Source: Deltaproteobacteria bacterium (GTDB taxonomy: Bacteria > Myxococcota_A > UBA9160 > SZUA-336). From it: DNA of 64,000 bases. This document shows positions 8,071-16,493 of the stretch, in pieces (within the stretch, counting starts at the first letter, position 1; the number at the start of each line of letters is the position of its first letter). Location: positions 28,922 to 92,921 of the forward strand of contig JAJDAK010000091.1 of NCBI GenBank assembly GCA_029261895.1, given 5' to 3'. The notes under the pieces are model-generated. The model was not told where the DNA came from and did no database searches. It was given only the letters and a program-made list of their open reading frames with translations. Position numbers and translations under genes: made by a program.

Positions 8071-8478
8071 ATGCGTTCGATAAAAGATACACTGGTTCGG
8101 GATAGCGAACTTCGGCTGCTGCTCATCGATGGAAAGATTGATGAGTTCAATGAAAAAGCCAGCGACGAAGCACCCAACCTCGAGAACGTATCGCTGCGCG
8201 GCATCGACCTGCGCGGTGTCGACCTCTCGCATGCAAATCTTCGGGGCGCGTACATGCGAAACGCAGATATCCGAGGCTGTGACCTATTCTACGCTGACTT
8301 GGAAGGTGCAAGCATTCACCAAGCCCGCATCAGTGGCGTGCGCTTCCCGCCGAGCCTCTTCGCTTCTGAGATCAACATGAGCCTGGCTCATGGCACGCGA
8401 ATGCGTTGTTTGCGCGCGCCGTGCCCGGCTAGCGCCAGCACATCTGTTGGCGACGCGGACCCATCCGACGAAGGCTAA
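8071..8478 (+). CDS. Pentapeptide repeat protein
   Basis: 135 residues. A short N-terminal helical region is followed from about residue 40 by A(D/N)LxG pentapeptides (VSLRG IDLRG VDLSH ANLRG AYMRN ADIRG CDLFY ADLEG), which fold as a right-handed quadrilateral beta-helix. The segment GVRFPPSLFASEINMSLAHG after the repeats is shared by a family of small bacterial repeat proteins of unknown function. An excellent AGGAGG site precedes the ATG. The C-terminal Ala/Ser/Asp-rich tail overlaps the convergent GT2 gene by 4 nt. Function is not predictable from the repeat alone. Confidence 0.85.
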   Translation: MRSIKDTLVRDSELRLLLIDGKIDEFNEKASDEAPNLENVSLRGIDLRGVDLSHANLRGAYMRNADIRGCDLFYADLEGASIHQARISGVRFPPSLFASEINMSLAHGTRMRCLRAPCPASASTSVGDADPSDEG

Positions 8479-9578
8479 GACGCGGCGGAAGCCGCGTCAG
8501 GTAGAGTCACGCCTCGCGTCATCGGTATCAATCCGTCTGATTCGGGAGCCGGTTGCCACCAACGCTCAGTGGCTTCTGAATAGAGCGCCGCAAGATCCGA
8601 TATCCCTGCTTGCTTGCAAAGCCGCGCAGCCCAGTTGAGAACCGAGACATCCGTCGGCCAAAGACTCGGATCTTCGAAGAGCGAACGCAGATCGCATAAC
8701 GAAAACTGATGAATCAGGCGCTGGGCCTCGGCTGGACGACGCCAGCGTTCAGTTTCTATTGCATCTGGAATTTCGTCGATGTAGTTACAAGCGACACCAT
8801 CCATCCATATAGAACGACTGCGGAATCCGTCCTCAAAGAACACGCGATCCTGGTCCACCCACTTCGGATCCGCCCAGCGCTGACGGAAAAGAATTGCATT
8901 CTGGATTTCATGGTCATGTCGTCCGGGCGTTTTCGATTCCAAATGATGCAGCACGCTCTCCGGTTCGTAGAAAATCCGATGACCTCTTTCAACCACTTTG
9001 AGACAGAGATCAATATCTTCAAATCCGTTGATGTACGCCTCATCGAAACCACCCACCAGATCAAAGATATGACGCCGAACGAGCATGCAGGCCCCGGTAA
9101 CCGCATGAAGTTCCCGCGGCCGAGACACATGCGGAGCGTCTGCCGGATTCCCTTGGTAGAGCGGCATCGGAGAATGGTTCATTCGGGTGACAACCGCGCC
9201 CGCATGCTGAACCGTTCCGTCTTCATACAGCAACTTGCTACCGGCGATCGCCGTCGTAGGATCGTTGTTCAAGCGACGCTGCAGCGGACCCAGCCAGCCC
9301 GGCAAAGCAATGGTGTCGTTGTTCAGGAAAAGAATAAATTCATGGCGAGCGACGCTCGCACCTTGATTGCTCGCAAGCGCGAAGCCCAAATTCTCGTCGT
9401 TGCGTAGGTAGCGAACCCAGGGGAACTGGGTTTTGATGAACTGATGCGTGCCATCCGCGGATGCGTTGTCGACAACGATCACTTCAACGCGATCGAGATC
9501 CAATGTGTCCTGCAATGACTTCAAGCAGTTTCGCGTGAGCTCAAAGCGATTGAAGACTGGAATGACGATGGAAACCAG
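8475..9578 (-). CDS. Family 2 glycosyltransferase, probable CTG start
   Basis: GT-A fold transferase of the rhamnosyltransferase-like GT2 group: VSIVIPVFNRFELT (strand 1), VEVIVVDNASADGT (nucleotide binding), ILFLNNDT (metal-binding DxD region) and GGFDEAYINGFEDIDLCLK (catalytic ED motif). The first ATG, at 9524, would delete VSIVIPVFNR, the essential first strand, which is encoded in the same frame just upstream. No ATG, GTG or TTG lies in frame there. A GGAGG at 9586-9590 is 7 nt from a CTG at 9578, which I take as the start (367 aa). The C-terminal about 100 residues are a helical extension. Presumably a cell-surface glycan enzyme; the substrate is unknown. Confidence 0.82.
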   Translation of the reverse strand: MVSIVIPVFNRFELTRNCLKSLQDTLDLDRVEVIVVDNASADGTHQFIKTQFPWVRYLRNDENLGFALASNQGASVARHEFILFLNNDTIALPGWLGPLQRRLNNDPTTAIAGSKLLYEDGTVQHAGAVVTRMNHSPMPLYQGNPADAPHVSRPRELHAVTGACMLVRRHIFDLVGGFDEAYINGFEDIDLCLKVVERGHRIFYEPESVLHHLESKTPGRHDHEIQNAILFRQRWADPKWVDQDRVFFEDGFRSRSIWMDGVACNYIDEIPDAIETERWRRPAEAQRLIHQFSLCDLRSLFEDPSLWPTDVSVLNWAARLCKQAGISDLAALYSEATERWWQPAPESDGLIPMTRGVTLPDAASAAS

Positions 9579-9634
9579 CGGAATTCCTCCCAGGGCTACG
9601 CAGTTTCGGTCGGTAACCTGGGATGGAACTTGAA

Positions 9635-10504
9635 CTAGACGGCGTCGAGAGCGGCCAGAAAAGTACTCGGCTCGGGTCGAACGCGATAGTTATCGGTCTG
9701 GTCCGCCATCGCTACTTTGCCGCTCGCGTCGGTGACAACCAATGTCGGCATGACGGTATCGCTGTCGTATCCCAGCAGCTGCATCCCGAAGGGCAATCCA
9801 CCATCGTGGGCGATACCCAAGCGACGCGACGCCCGATTTCCAGGGTCGACCATGAAACGCATCGGGGCATCGAACTTCTTCGCAAGCGCGGCGCTCTTTT
9901 CATGGGGCTGCGGACTGACTAAGACCACCTGTGCGCCTCGATCCGCGATCTCTCGATATTGATCCGAAATTTCCCGAATCTGAGCCATACACAGGGGGCA
10001 CCAATTGCCCCGAAAAAACAAAAAAACCGTCGGCCGGTCGATGATTTCGGTCGAGCGAAGGGCCTTGCCTTCATCGGTCTCAAGCATGAACTCAGGCAGT
10101 TCGCGACCCACCTGCAGCAACGGACTTTCCCTGCGGCCCAACCGCGAATACCAAAACACATAAAGAAAGTTCGCGATGCCGCTCGCCATGCCATAGAAGA
10201 GTGGTGCACGCGTTCCCGCAGGCGCAATTCCCGCGCCAAGCAAGGTGACGACGATGCCCACCGCACTGGCCGCAATGACGAACGGCAAATTCTTGCTCGT
10301 CCGCGGACGACCTGAAACGGCGATAAAACCCATGAACGCCATGAAGCTGCCTGCAGAAAGCAGCGGCCCGTACCAACCAAAACTATGTCCATCCACCACA
10401 ACGGCCCGCAAGCCTGCAATCAGCGCCGCGATCTGCAAGCCGAAGAGCGGCCAAATGAAGAGCGACTTCACACGGGAACTCATCATGGGATTGGACTCTG
10501 ACAT
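9635..10504 (-). CDS. Membrane-anchored AhpC/TSA-type peroxiredoxin-like protein (four TM + thioredoxin fold)
   Basis: 289 residues. Four hydrophobic helices (about 12-32, 44-63, 73-95, 101-120) are fused to an AhpC/TSA/TlpA-like domain (about 130-289) with active site NWCPLC (Cys169, Cys172), preceded by PTVFLFFRG. The CxxC spacing suits a disulfide reductase or an atypical peroxiredoxin. The ATG at 10504 has AAGGAG 6 nt upstream, so an upstream start adding 13 residues is rejected. It is divergent from a GbsR-type regulator with 66 bp between starts, so it may be that regulator's target. Which side of the membrane the thioredoxin fold faces is not certain. Confidence 0.85.
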   Translation of the reverse strand: MSESNPMMSSRVKSLFIWPLFGLQIAALIAGLRAVVVDGHSFGWYGPLLSAGSFMAFMGFIAVSGRPRTSKNLPFVIAASAVGIVVTLLGAGIAPAGTRAPLFYGMASGIANFLYVFWYSRLGRRESPLLQVGRELPEFMLETDEGKALRSTEIIDRPTVFLFFRGNWCPLCMAQIREISDQYREIADRGAQVVLVSPQPHEKSAALAKKFDAPMRFMVDPGNRASRRLGIAHDGGLPFGMQLLGYDSDTVMPTLVVTDASGKVAMADQTDNYRVRPEPSTFLAALDAV

Positions 10505-10570
10505 CGGGGCTCCTTCTCTGGGTCGGGGCCTGAAGCATCCCATTGCTTGCCCCCTAAGCTCAAATCATAT

Positions 10571-11092
10571 ATGTTTCAGAATGTTTTGAACAATAAGAAC
10601 AAAAAGAATGACCCTCTGGAGCGCCTAGTCGACGCTTGGGGCTCCATGAGCGCGATCTTTGGGTTTAGCCGTTCCACAGGTCGAGTTTCTGCGTTGCTCA
10701 TGGCAACGGGCAAACCTTGGTCGTTGACCGAAATCGCGGAACGCCTCCAGATCAGCCGAGGGAACGCGAGCATGTGTCTCAAAGAGTTGCGGGCCTGGGG
10801 CGTGGCGCGCCGAACGTCCCAAGCAGGCGACCGCCAGGACTACTTCGTGAGTGACGGCGACCTCTGGCGCATGACGGTGGCAATCGCACGGGATCGCAAA
10901 CGCGGCGAATGGGATCCGGCCGCGGCAGAAGCCCGGGCCGCGCTCGCAGATTTCAAAGACGGCGAATCTGCTGAACGGGCCGCTGAACTCTCGAGCTACC
11001 TCGACAGTGTCGACAGTCTCGCCGACAACCTGCTCGAAAACGAAACCGCTCTACTTGGAATGATCCAGCTGCTGCAGGGAGACAAGAAATGA
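10571..11092 (+). CDS. GbsR/MarR-type winged-helix transcriptional regulator
   Basis: 173 residues. The N-terminal winged helix shows GRVSALLMATGKPWSLTEIAERLQISRGNASMCLKELRAWGV, close to the GbsR (choline/betaine repressor) family, followed by a helical dimerisation tail. I chose the ATG at 10571; a TTG at 10547 is less likely. The promoter region is AT-rich and holds the palindrome CATATATG overlapping the start. The gene overlaps the downstream epimerase gene by 4 nt (ATGA), so it is the first gene of a three-gene operon it probably autoregulates, along with the divergent peroxiredoxin gene. Confidence 0.88.
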   Translation: MFQNVLNNKNKKNDPLERLVDAWGSMSAIFGFSRSTGRVSALLMATGKPWSLTEIAERLQISRGNASMCLKELRAWGVARRTSQAGDRQDYFVSDGDLWRMTVAIARDRKRGEWDPAAAEARAALADFKDGESAERAAELSSYLDSVDSLADNLLENETALLGMIQLLQGDKK

Positions 11093-12012
11093 CCTCGTAT
11101 CGTACTCATCTCGTGACCGGTGCGTTTAGTTTTACAGGACGACATATCGCCAAGAGACTGCTCGCCAGAAATGATCGTGTTAAAACACTGACCGGATCTC
11201 CACGAGACGTTCCGGACTCACTACGTACTGTAGAAGTACATCCGTACGAATTCGACGACCCAGAGAAGCTACGCAAGTCGCTCGAAGGCGTCGATACGCT
11301 GTTCAACACGTACTGGATTCGTTTCGATCGCGGAACAAATACCTACGACAACGCCGTTCGAAACACACGGCGACTCTTTGAAACCGCAAAGGCTGCTGGG
11401 GTTCGCCGTATCGTGCATATGAGCATTGCGAATCCGCATGCCGACTCGAACTTGCCCTATTACCGCGGCAAAGCCGTACTCGAGCACGACCTGATGACTT
11501 GCGGCCTCTCGTACGCGATTGTTCGGCCCACAGTTCTCTTTGGAGAGCGGCCTATTCTCCTTAACAACATTGCGTGGTTGCTACGTCGACTTCCTCTCTT
11601 TGCTATCGCGGGCGATGGCGGTTACCGCATGCAGCCCGTTTTCGTCGAAGACCTCGCTGATCTAGCGATCGAATGCGGAGAGAGTAATGACAACCTTATC
11701 ACTGACGCTGCCGGACCTGAGGTTTTCACTTTCGACGAACTCGTCGAAACTATTCGGGACCGTGTCGGTAGTCGCAGCAAACTAGTTCACTTGCCCAAAA
11801 GCCTGGTTTGGGCAGCGGGTCGGGTCCTCGGACTGTTCTTGAGAGACGTTCTGGTCACCCGCGAAGAACTCGATGGTCTCGAGCAGGATCTACTGATCTC
11901 CCATCAACCACCGCGTTGTCCAACTCGCCTTACCGATTGGATTCTGGATCACGGCGACAATTTGGGCAGCAGTTATCTATCTGAAGTCGGGTTGCATTAC
12001 CGGAGGTCATAA
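11089..12012 (+). CDS. NAD(P)-dependent epimerase/NmrA-like (complex I NDUFA9-like) protein
   Basis: 307-residue extended SDR. The N-terminal TGAFSFTGRHIAKRLL is the Rossmann glycine motif, the segment YYRGKA holds the Tyr/Lys pair at the SDR active-site position, and FVEDLADLAIE is the typical late motif of the NDUFA9-like/nucleoside-diphosphate-sugar epimerase branch. Members bind NAD(P)H without always being catalytic. It overlaps the regulator gene by 4 nt and is 1 nt from the next gene, so the three are co-translated. The substrate is unknown. Confidence 0.88.
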   Translation: MTSYRTHLVTGAFSFTGRHIAKRLLARNDRVKTLTGSPRDVPDSLRTVEVHPYEFDDPEKLRKSLEGVDTLFNTYWIRFDRGTNTYDNAVRNTRRLFETAKAAGVRRIVHMSIANPHADSNLPYYRGKAVLEHDLMTCGLSYAIVRPTVLFGERPILLNNIAWLLRRLPLFAIAGDGGYRMQPVFVEDLADLAIECGESNDNLITDAAGPEVFTFDELVETIRDRVGSRSKLVHLPKSLVWAAGRVLGLFLRDVLVTREELDGLEQDLLISHQPPRCPTRLTDWILDHGDNLGSSYLSEVGLHYRRS

Positions 12013-12013
12013 C

Positions 12014-13390
12014 ATGGAGTTGCTCCACCTTTGGTTCGGCTTTCGAAAACCCGTGTCGCCCTACGCATACACTCTGACTGGCTTTGGATTGATGCTGTTC
12101 AAGTACGTAACAGATGTCGCATTGATATACGGGTTCACGGGAAACGTTTGGACGCCGCTTCAGTACCTGAATCCTATGATCACGTTCAGGGAAGAGTTGC
12201 TTGAGATTCCTTGGCTGTGGAATCTAATAGTTATCTGGGCGCTGCCTTTCATTTGGATCGGCGCGAGCATGACGGTGCGTCGCGCCGTCAATGCGGGGCT
12301 TGGACCGTGGGTAGGTTTGTTGTTCTTTTTTCCGCTCGTCAACTACCTGGTGATGCTCTTTCTTTGCCGAATTCCGACGAAGTCTAAGTCAGAAAGCGAC
12401 CTCGCCGACTTCGACGTTTACAACATCCGATTCGACGAGGCGATCTACGCAGTGCTCACGGCAGTTTGCATTGGGATCATGATGATGATCTTCAGCGTAT
12501 TCTGGCTTGGGCACTACGGGGTAGGTCTCTTCGTCGGCACTCCGTTCGCAATGGGTTTCGCGGTCGCGATGATTCTTAATCGTAAAGAACGCAAAGCATC
12601 TGCATCCATCACCGGTGTTGCGCAGCTCATGGTGATGATACTTGGCGGATGCTTGCTGCTATTCGCGCTCGAAGGGTTGATCTGCCTCTTAATGGCGTAC
12701 CCGATTGTCGCGTTTCTTGTGCAGCTCGGTGTTTGGACCGGTGAGGCCGCATCTACAGTCAACAAGCCCCGTGGGGCCGAAACCTTATTACTCCTACTCC
12801 TATTGCCCGTGCTAAGCGGAGTGGACTCGCTGTCTCGCGCCGTGCCATTGCGCGAAGTCGTGACCACAATTGAAGTCGACGCGCCACCGAATGAAGTATG
12901 GAAAAATGTAGTCGAGTTCTCTGAACTCCCACCGCCCAATTGGTTCCTCTTCAAAGCGGGTGTCGCCTACCCGGTTCGTGCGCGCATCGAAGGTCGCGGT
13001 GTCGGAGCCATTCGACATTGCGAATTCTCCACCGGTCCGTTCGTTGAACCGATCACCACTTGGAACGAACCCCATCGACTCGCTTTCGATGTAATCCAAC
13101 AACCTGAACCGATGACGGAGATGAGCCCCTATCAACACGTCAATGCACCCCATCTTTTGGAGGGCTTCGTCTCCCGACGTGGAGCGTTCCACCTCATCGC
13201 ACTTGATGACGGCACGCGGACTCGACTTGAAGGTACGACGTGGTACGAAATCGATATGTTCCCGCAGATCTACTGGACCTTTTGGTCCGACGGCATTATC
13301 CATGCCATCCACCAACGGGTGCTAGAACACATCAAAGATCAGACGGAGATTGCGGACAGTCGAACAGGCACACCGTTCAGGATGGATTGA
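12014..13390 (+). CDS. Polytopic membrane protein (DUF805-like) fused to a SRPBCC/START-like domain
   Basis: 458 residues. The first about 280 are hydrophobic with six or more predicted helices, starting with FGFRKPVSPYAYTLTGFGL as in DUF805-type proteins. From about 283, VVTTIEVDAPPNEVWKNVVEF begins a SRPBCC (Bet v 1/polyketide-cyclase) fold that ends near IHQRVLEHIKDQTE. The fold binds hydrophobic ligands. The fusion of an integral membrane domain to a soluble ligand-binding cup suggests lipid sensing or transfer, but this is inference. It is the last gene of the regulator-epimerase operon. Its 3' end overlaps the convergent molybdopterin gene by 52 nt. Confidence 0.82.
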   Translation: MELLHLWFGFRKPVSPYAYTLTGFGLMLFKYVTDVALIYGFTGNVWTPLQYLNPMITFREELLEIPWLWNLIVIWALPFIWIGASMTVRRAVNAGLGPWVGLLFFFPLVNYLVMLFLCRIPTKSKSESDLADFDVYNIRFDEAIYAVLTAVCIGIMMMIFSVFWLGHYGVGLFVGTPFAMGFAVAMILNRKERKASASITGVAQLMVMILGGCLLLFALEGLICLLMAYPIVAFLVQLGVWTGEAASTVNKPRGAETLLLLLLLPVLSGVDSLSRAVPLREVVTTIEVDAPPNEVWKNVVEFSELPPPNWFLFKAGVAYPVRARIEGRGVGAIRHCEFSTGPFVEPITTWNEPHRLAFDVIQQPEPMTEMSPYQHVNAPHLLEGFVSRRGAFHLIALDDGTRTRLEGTTWYEIDMFPQIYWTFWSDGIIHAIHQRVLEHIKDQTEIADSRTGTPFRMD

Positions 13391-15528
13391 CCAACGACGG
13401 CTTCGGTTTCAAAGTCATCGCTCCAATCATTAACGTTCACGCCCGGATGGATACCCGCGGTGCGCATCGTTTTCGCAGCCGGAGTGTGGCCCCAGCCATG
13501 CGGCAGGCTCACGACACCAGGACGCATCTGATCTGAGATCTTGATCGGCACCGGCGCTCGATGCACACGGCTCTCAAGAATGGCTTGGTCACCATCAGAT
13601 AACCCAGCTTCCTTCGCGTCGTCGGGATGAACCAGCAATACACAACGGTCTTTGCCCGACACCAAGACGGGTACGTTATGCATCCACGAATTATTAGTGC
13701 GGGTTTCGCGCCGTCCAATCAGCAGCAACTCACCCTCCTGCGGCATACCGTAGAGCGGATCTCTCGCCCAGTTATCGAATGCATCCATCAACGGCTTCGC
13801 ATCGATGTGAATTTTACGATCGCGATGCAGAATTCGTCGCTTTACTCCGGGTTCAAGCGCGCCCAAATCAACCGCATGCGTGCGCTGCCGCAGTTTTGCC
13901 AGCGACAGACCATTTTTGAAACGACCGAAACGCAGCGGCTTGGGCAGTAGACCGTCACCGTGCTTCCCCGTGCGAATCATCAAGTCCAAAATGTGATCTG
14001 GGCGTAAGCCAAAGCCAAGGCGACGGGCAAAAGCGATCATACGATCCAAGGGGCGTACGCCCAACATGCCGCCACCGAGACCTTCGGCAATGTCGTTCAG
14101 AATTTCCCAATTCGCTTTCTCACCGGGTTCCGGCTTAAGAATGGGTGGTGACATTCGTGCAAAGTTCCGCACAGCTACAGGCGCGAACAAAAGATCGTAA
14201 TGATCTTCTGTCAGTGCCCAACCCGGCGGTAGAATCAAATCCGCATGACGCGTGGTTTCGTTGATGTAGATATCCACAGAAACCATGAAGTCGAGACTCT
14301 CGATGGCCTTCGTAAGTCGCTTGCCATTCGGCGCGGAAAGCAGCGGGTTTCCCGCATAGGTGAGAAATGCCTTCACCTGACCTTTGCCCGGAGTTTCAAT
14401 TTCTTCTGCGAGGCAAGCGCTCGGTATATCCCCAAGAGTTTCCGGCAGCCCTCTAACTCGGCTGCGCCAACGGTCATGTCCATCCATGCCGGGCATCTTG
14501 GAAAGCTGAGAAATATCTGCAGCCGGCGTGCTGAACATCGAACCACCCACCTTACCGATGCGCCCCGCCGCAAGGTTCAGTAGATCTGTCGCCCACGATG
14601 CGAGCGTGCCATAGCGGTTATTACAAACACCGATTCGTGAGTAGGCGGCTGCCGTCGGTGCAGTGACGAACTCCCGTGCGAGACGCCGCATGGTTTCAAA
14701 TGAAATGCCAGACGCGATCGCCAACGCTTCCGGTTCTAGCGCACGAATACGCGACTCAATGGCCGCAAAGTCCGACGCAAGATCAGCCACGGCATCGCGA
14801 TCGACAAGATCGTCATCGATCAACGCTCTCACCATGCCGAGCAGGAATGCGAGATCCCCACCCGGTAGAATCGCGACGTGTTCATCGGCTTCATCTGCGG
14901 ATTCGGTTCGGCGCGGATCCACCATAACGATGCGTCCGCCACGCTCACGAATTGCACGCAGACGGTGCTTCATTCCCGGCGCCGTCAGCAAACTGCCATT
15001 CGAAACTACCGGGTTTGCACCAATGCAGAGGAAGTAATCTGTACGGTCCAGGTCGGGTACCGGGTTCGTCAGAGAACTTCCATAGAGGTAATAGGACGTC
15101 GCGAAACGCGGGCTGGTGTCCTGCGTGCCAGCGCTATAACTGTTCTTGGTGCCAAGCGCTGCCAACAATCCACTGCGCACCAAAATCGCACCGTAGTCGT
15201 GAACAACGGGGTTGCCGATGTAAACCGCTACCGAATCGCGACCATGCTCAGCCTGAATGGTTTTGAAACGAGTACAGACTTCATCGAGCGCTGCTTCCCA
15301 AGATATCGGCTGAAACTCACCGTTGGGTTGCTTGCGCATCGGTTGGCGTAGGCGATCGGGGTCTTCATGAACCGCGGCAATTGATATACCTTTGGGACAG
15401 GCGTAGCCGTTGGATAGGAAGTCCGCTTTGTCGGGACGGACCGAAAGAATCTTGTCGTCATCCACTTGAAACTCAAGGCCACAACACGCCTCGCAAAGAT
15501 GACAGGTCCGATGGATCGTTTCAGACAT
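13339..15528 (-). CDS. Molybdopterin-dependent oxidoreductase (DMSO reductase superfamily)
   Basis: 729 residues. The N-terminus has the [4Fe-4S] ligands Cys9, Cys12, Cys16 and Cys44 (CHLCEACC and GYACPKG), followed by the molybdopterin-binding regions VAVYIGNPVVHDYG, FLCIGANPVVSNGS and GGRIVMVDPRRTESA. The C-terminal MopB domain has NSWMHNVPVL and PHGWGH. There is no twin-arginine signal, so it is cytoplasmic, like many formate dehydrogenase/assimilatory nitrate reductase-like enzymes of uncertain substrate. No partner subunit lies nearby, so electron donors must come from elsewhere. It overlaps the membrane-SRPBCC gene tail to tail. Confidence 0.92.
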   Translation of the reverse strand: MSETIHRTCHLCEACCGLEFQVDDDKILSVRPDKADFLSNGYACPKGISIAAVHEDPDRLRQPMRKQPNGEFQPISWEAALDEVCTRFKTIQAEHGRDSVAVYIGNPVVHDYGAILVRSGLLAALGTKNSYSAGTQDTSPRFATSYYLYGSSLTNPVPDLDRTDYFLCIGANPVVSNGSLLTAPGMKHRLRAIRERGGRIVMVDPRRTESADEADEHVAILPGGDLAFLLGMVRALIDDDLVDRDAVADLASDFAAIESRIRALEPEALAIASGISFETMRRLAREFVTAPTAAAYSRIGVCNNRYGTLASWATDLLNLAAGRIGKVGGSMFSTPAADISQLSKMPGMDGHDRWRSRVRGLPETLGDIPSACLAEEIETPGKGQVKAFLTYAGNPLLSAPNGKRLTKAIESLDFMVSVDIYINETTRHADLILPPGWALTEDHYDLLFAPVAVRNFARMSPPILKPEPGEKANWEILNDIAEGLGGGMLGVRPLDRMIAFARRLGFGLRPDHILDLMIRTGKHGDGLLPKPLRFGRFKNGLSLAKLRQRTHAVDLGALEPGVKRRILHRDRKIHIDAKPLMDAFDNWARDPLYGMPQEGELLLIGRRETRTNNSWMHNVPVLVSGKDRCVLLVHPDDAKEAGLSDGDQAILESRVHRAPVPIKISDQMRPGVVSLPHGWGHTPAAKTMRTAGIHPGVNVNDWSDDFETEAVVGQSILNGVPVRLSAISV

Positions 15529-15548
15529 TGCGGGTCCTCCTGGCTCTA

Positions 15549-16493
15549 TTATGCCGCGGCTTGGCGCAAATCGGAAACGGCCGCTGAAAGCTCCGCTGCC
15601 GATACGCCAATCCCATCAGCGAGCATGCATAAATCGAAGAAAAAGCGCTCACGCGACAACAGGCCGTCTTTGAAATCGAAGGTGCAAAACGCTGGAATCT
15701 TGGCGCGCTTGCCCGTCGGCGCGATGCCCAGAAACTCGTTGGCGAACGTCATGCTGACCTTCCCCCACCACGCGATCGTCTCATCGCCCATCGCGAGACC
15801 CTCCGTCTCTGCGCGGTAATCCGGAAACACGTGAAAGAAAATGCCAAGCTGGCCGGCGGTACTCTCGCGGTTATCGGACGCGGTCCCCAAGGAGATGGTT
15901 TCGATCACGAAATCGGGGTGGCAAACCGATAACGCCGCAGCAATATCCTGCCGGCTCTTCGCTGCTGCGTATGCGCGCACCATCGTACGTCGCACCGCTT
16001 GCTCAATAAGCCGCGTATCTTCTGCATTCGGTAACGCGAATGGACTTGCGGTCGCACGCAAAGCGTCGTCGTGCTTTTCGAGGTATTCACGCGCATGCTC
16101 ATCGCTCTCATCCAGCAGCTTTTCATCGATGCGCACGATCAGTCCCGCTTCGTTGTACTGTGTAAGATGTTCACCTTGAATCTCAAGATCCGGCAACCCG
16201 GCGCGCCGCAAACGCAAACCGAACTTCATCCAGATGCCGTCCTCTCTCACTTCCGGACCCTCGAGAACCTCGGCTATTCGCGCGTCGAAACGACGATCCA
16301 TTAGGTACACGCTGTCCCGAAGCCCACCAACGACAGCATCGCGACCACGATCGTCGATCGCGAGTGGTTTGCAGCCTGGAACAAGGTGCTTCGCATCATC
16401 GGCAAAGAATCTCGCGATAAGATCAAAATTATTCGAAAGATACGCGACCTCGAAGGTGCGTGCGTAGTCGAGAAAACGTTCCAAGTTCGTCAT
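15549..16493 (-). CDS. Tandem SnoaL-like/NTF2-fold protein
   Basis: 314 residues made of two NTF2-like cones. The N-terminal one is about 1-140 (FEVAYLSNNFDLIARFFADDAKHL). The C-terminal one is about 155-300 and is close to SnoaL-type cyclase/limonene-epoxide hydrolase folds (YRAETEGLAMGDETIAWWGKV, then GKRAKIPAFCTFDFKDG). The ATG at 16493 follows GAAGGAG and overlaps the previous gene's stop (ATGA). A longer N-terminus reading back from 16571 overlaps that gene without support. Two linked SnoaL-like genes suggest small hydrophobic substrates, but no pathway is evident. Confidence 0.8.
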   Translation of the reverse strand: MTNLERFLDYARTFEVAYLSNNFDLIARFFADDAKHLVPGCKPLAIDDRGRDAVVGGLRDSVYLMDRRFDARIAEVLEGPEVREDGIWMKFGLRLRRAGLPDLEIQGEHLTQYNEAGLIVRIDEKLLDESDEHAREYLEKHDDALRATASPFALPNAEDTRLIEQAVRRTMVRAYAAAKSRQDIAAALSVCHPDFVIETISLGTASDNRESTAGQLGIFFHVFPDYRAETEGLAMGDETIAWWGKVSMTFANEFLGIAPTGKRAKIPAFCTFDFKDGLLSRERFFFDLCMLADGIGVSAAELSAAVSDLRQAAA

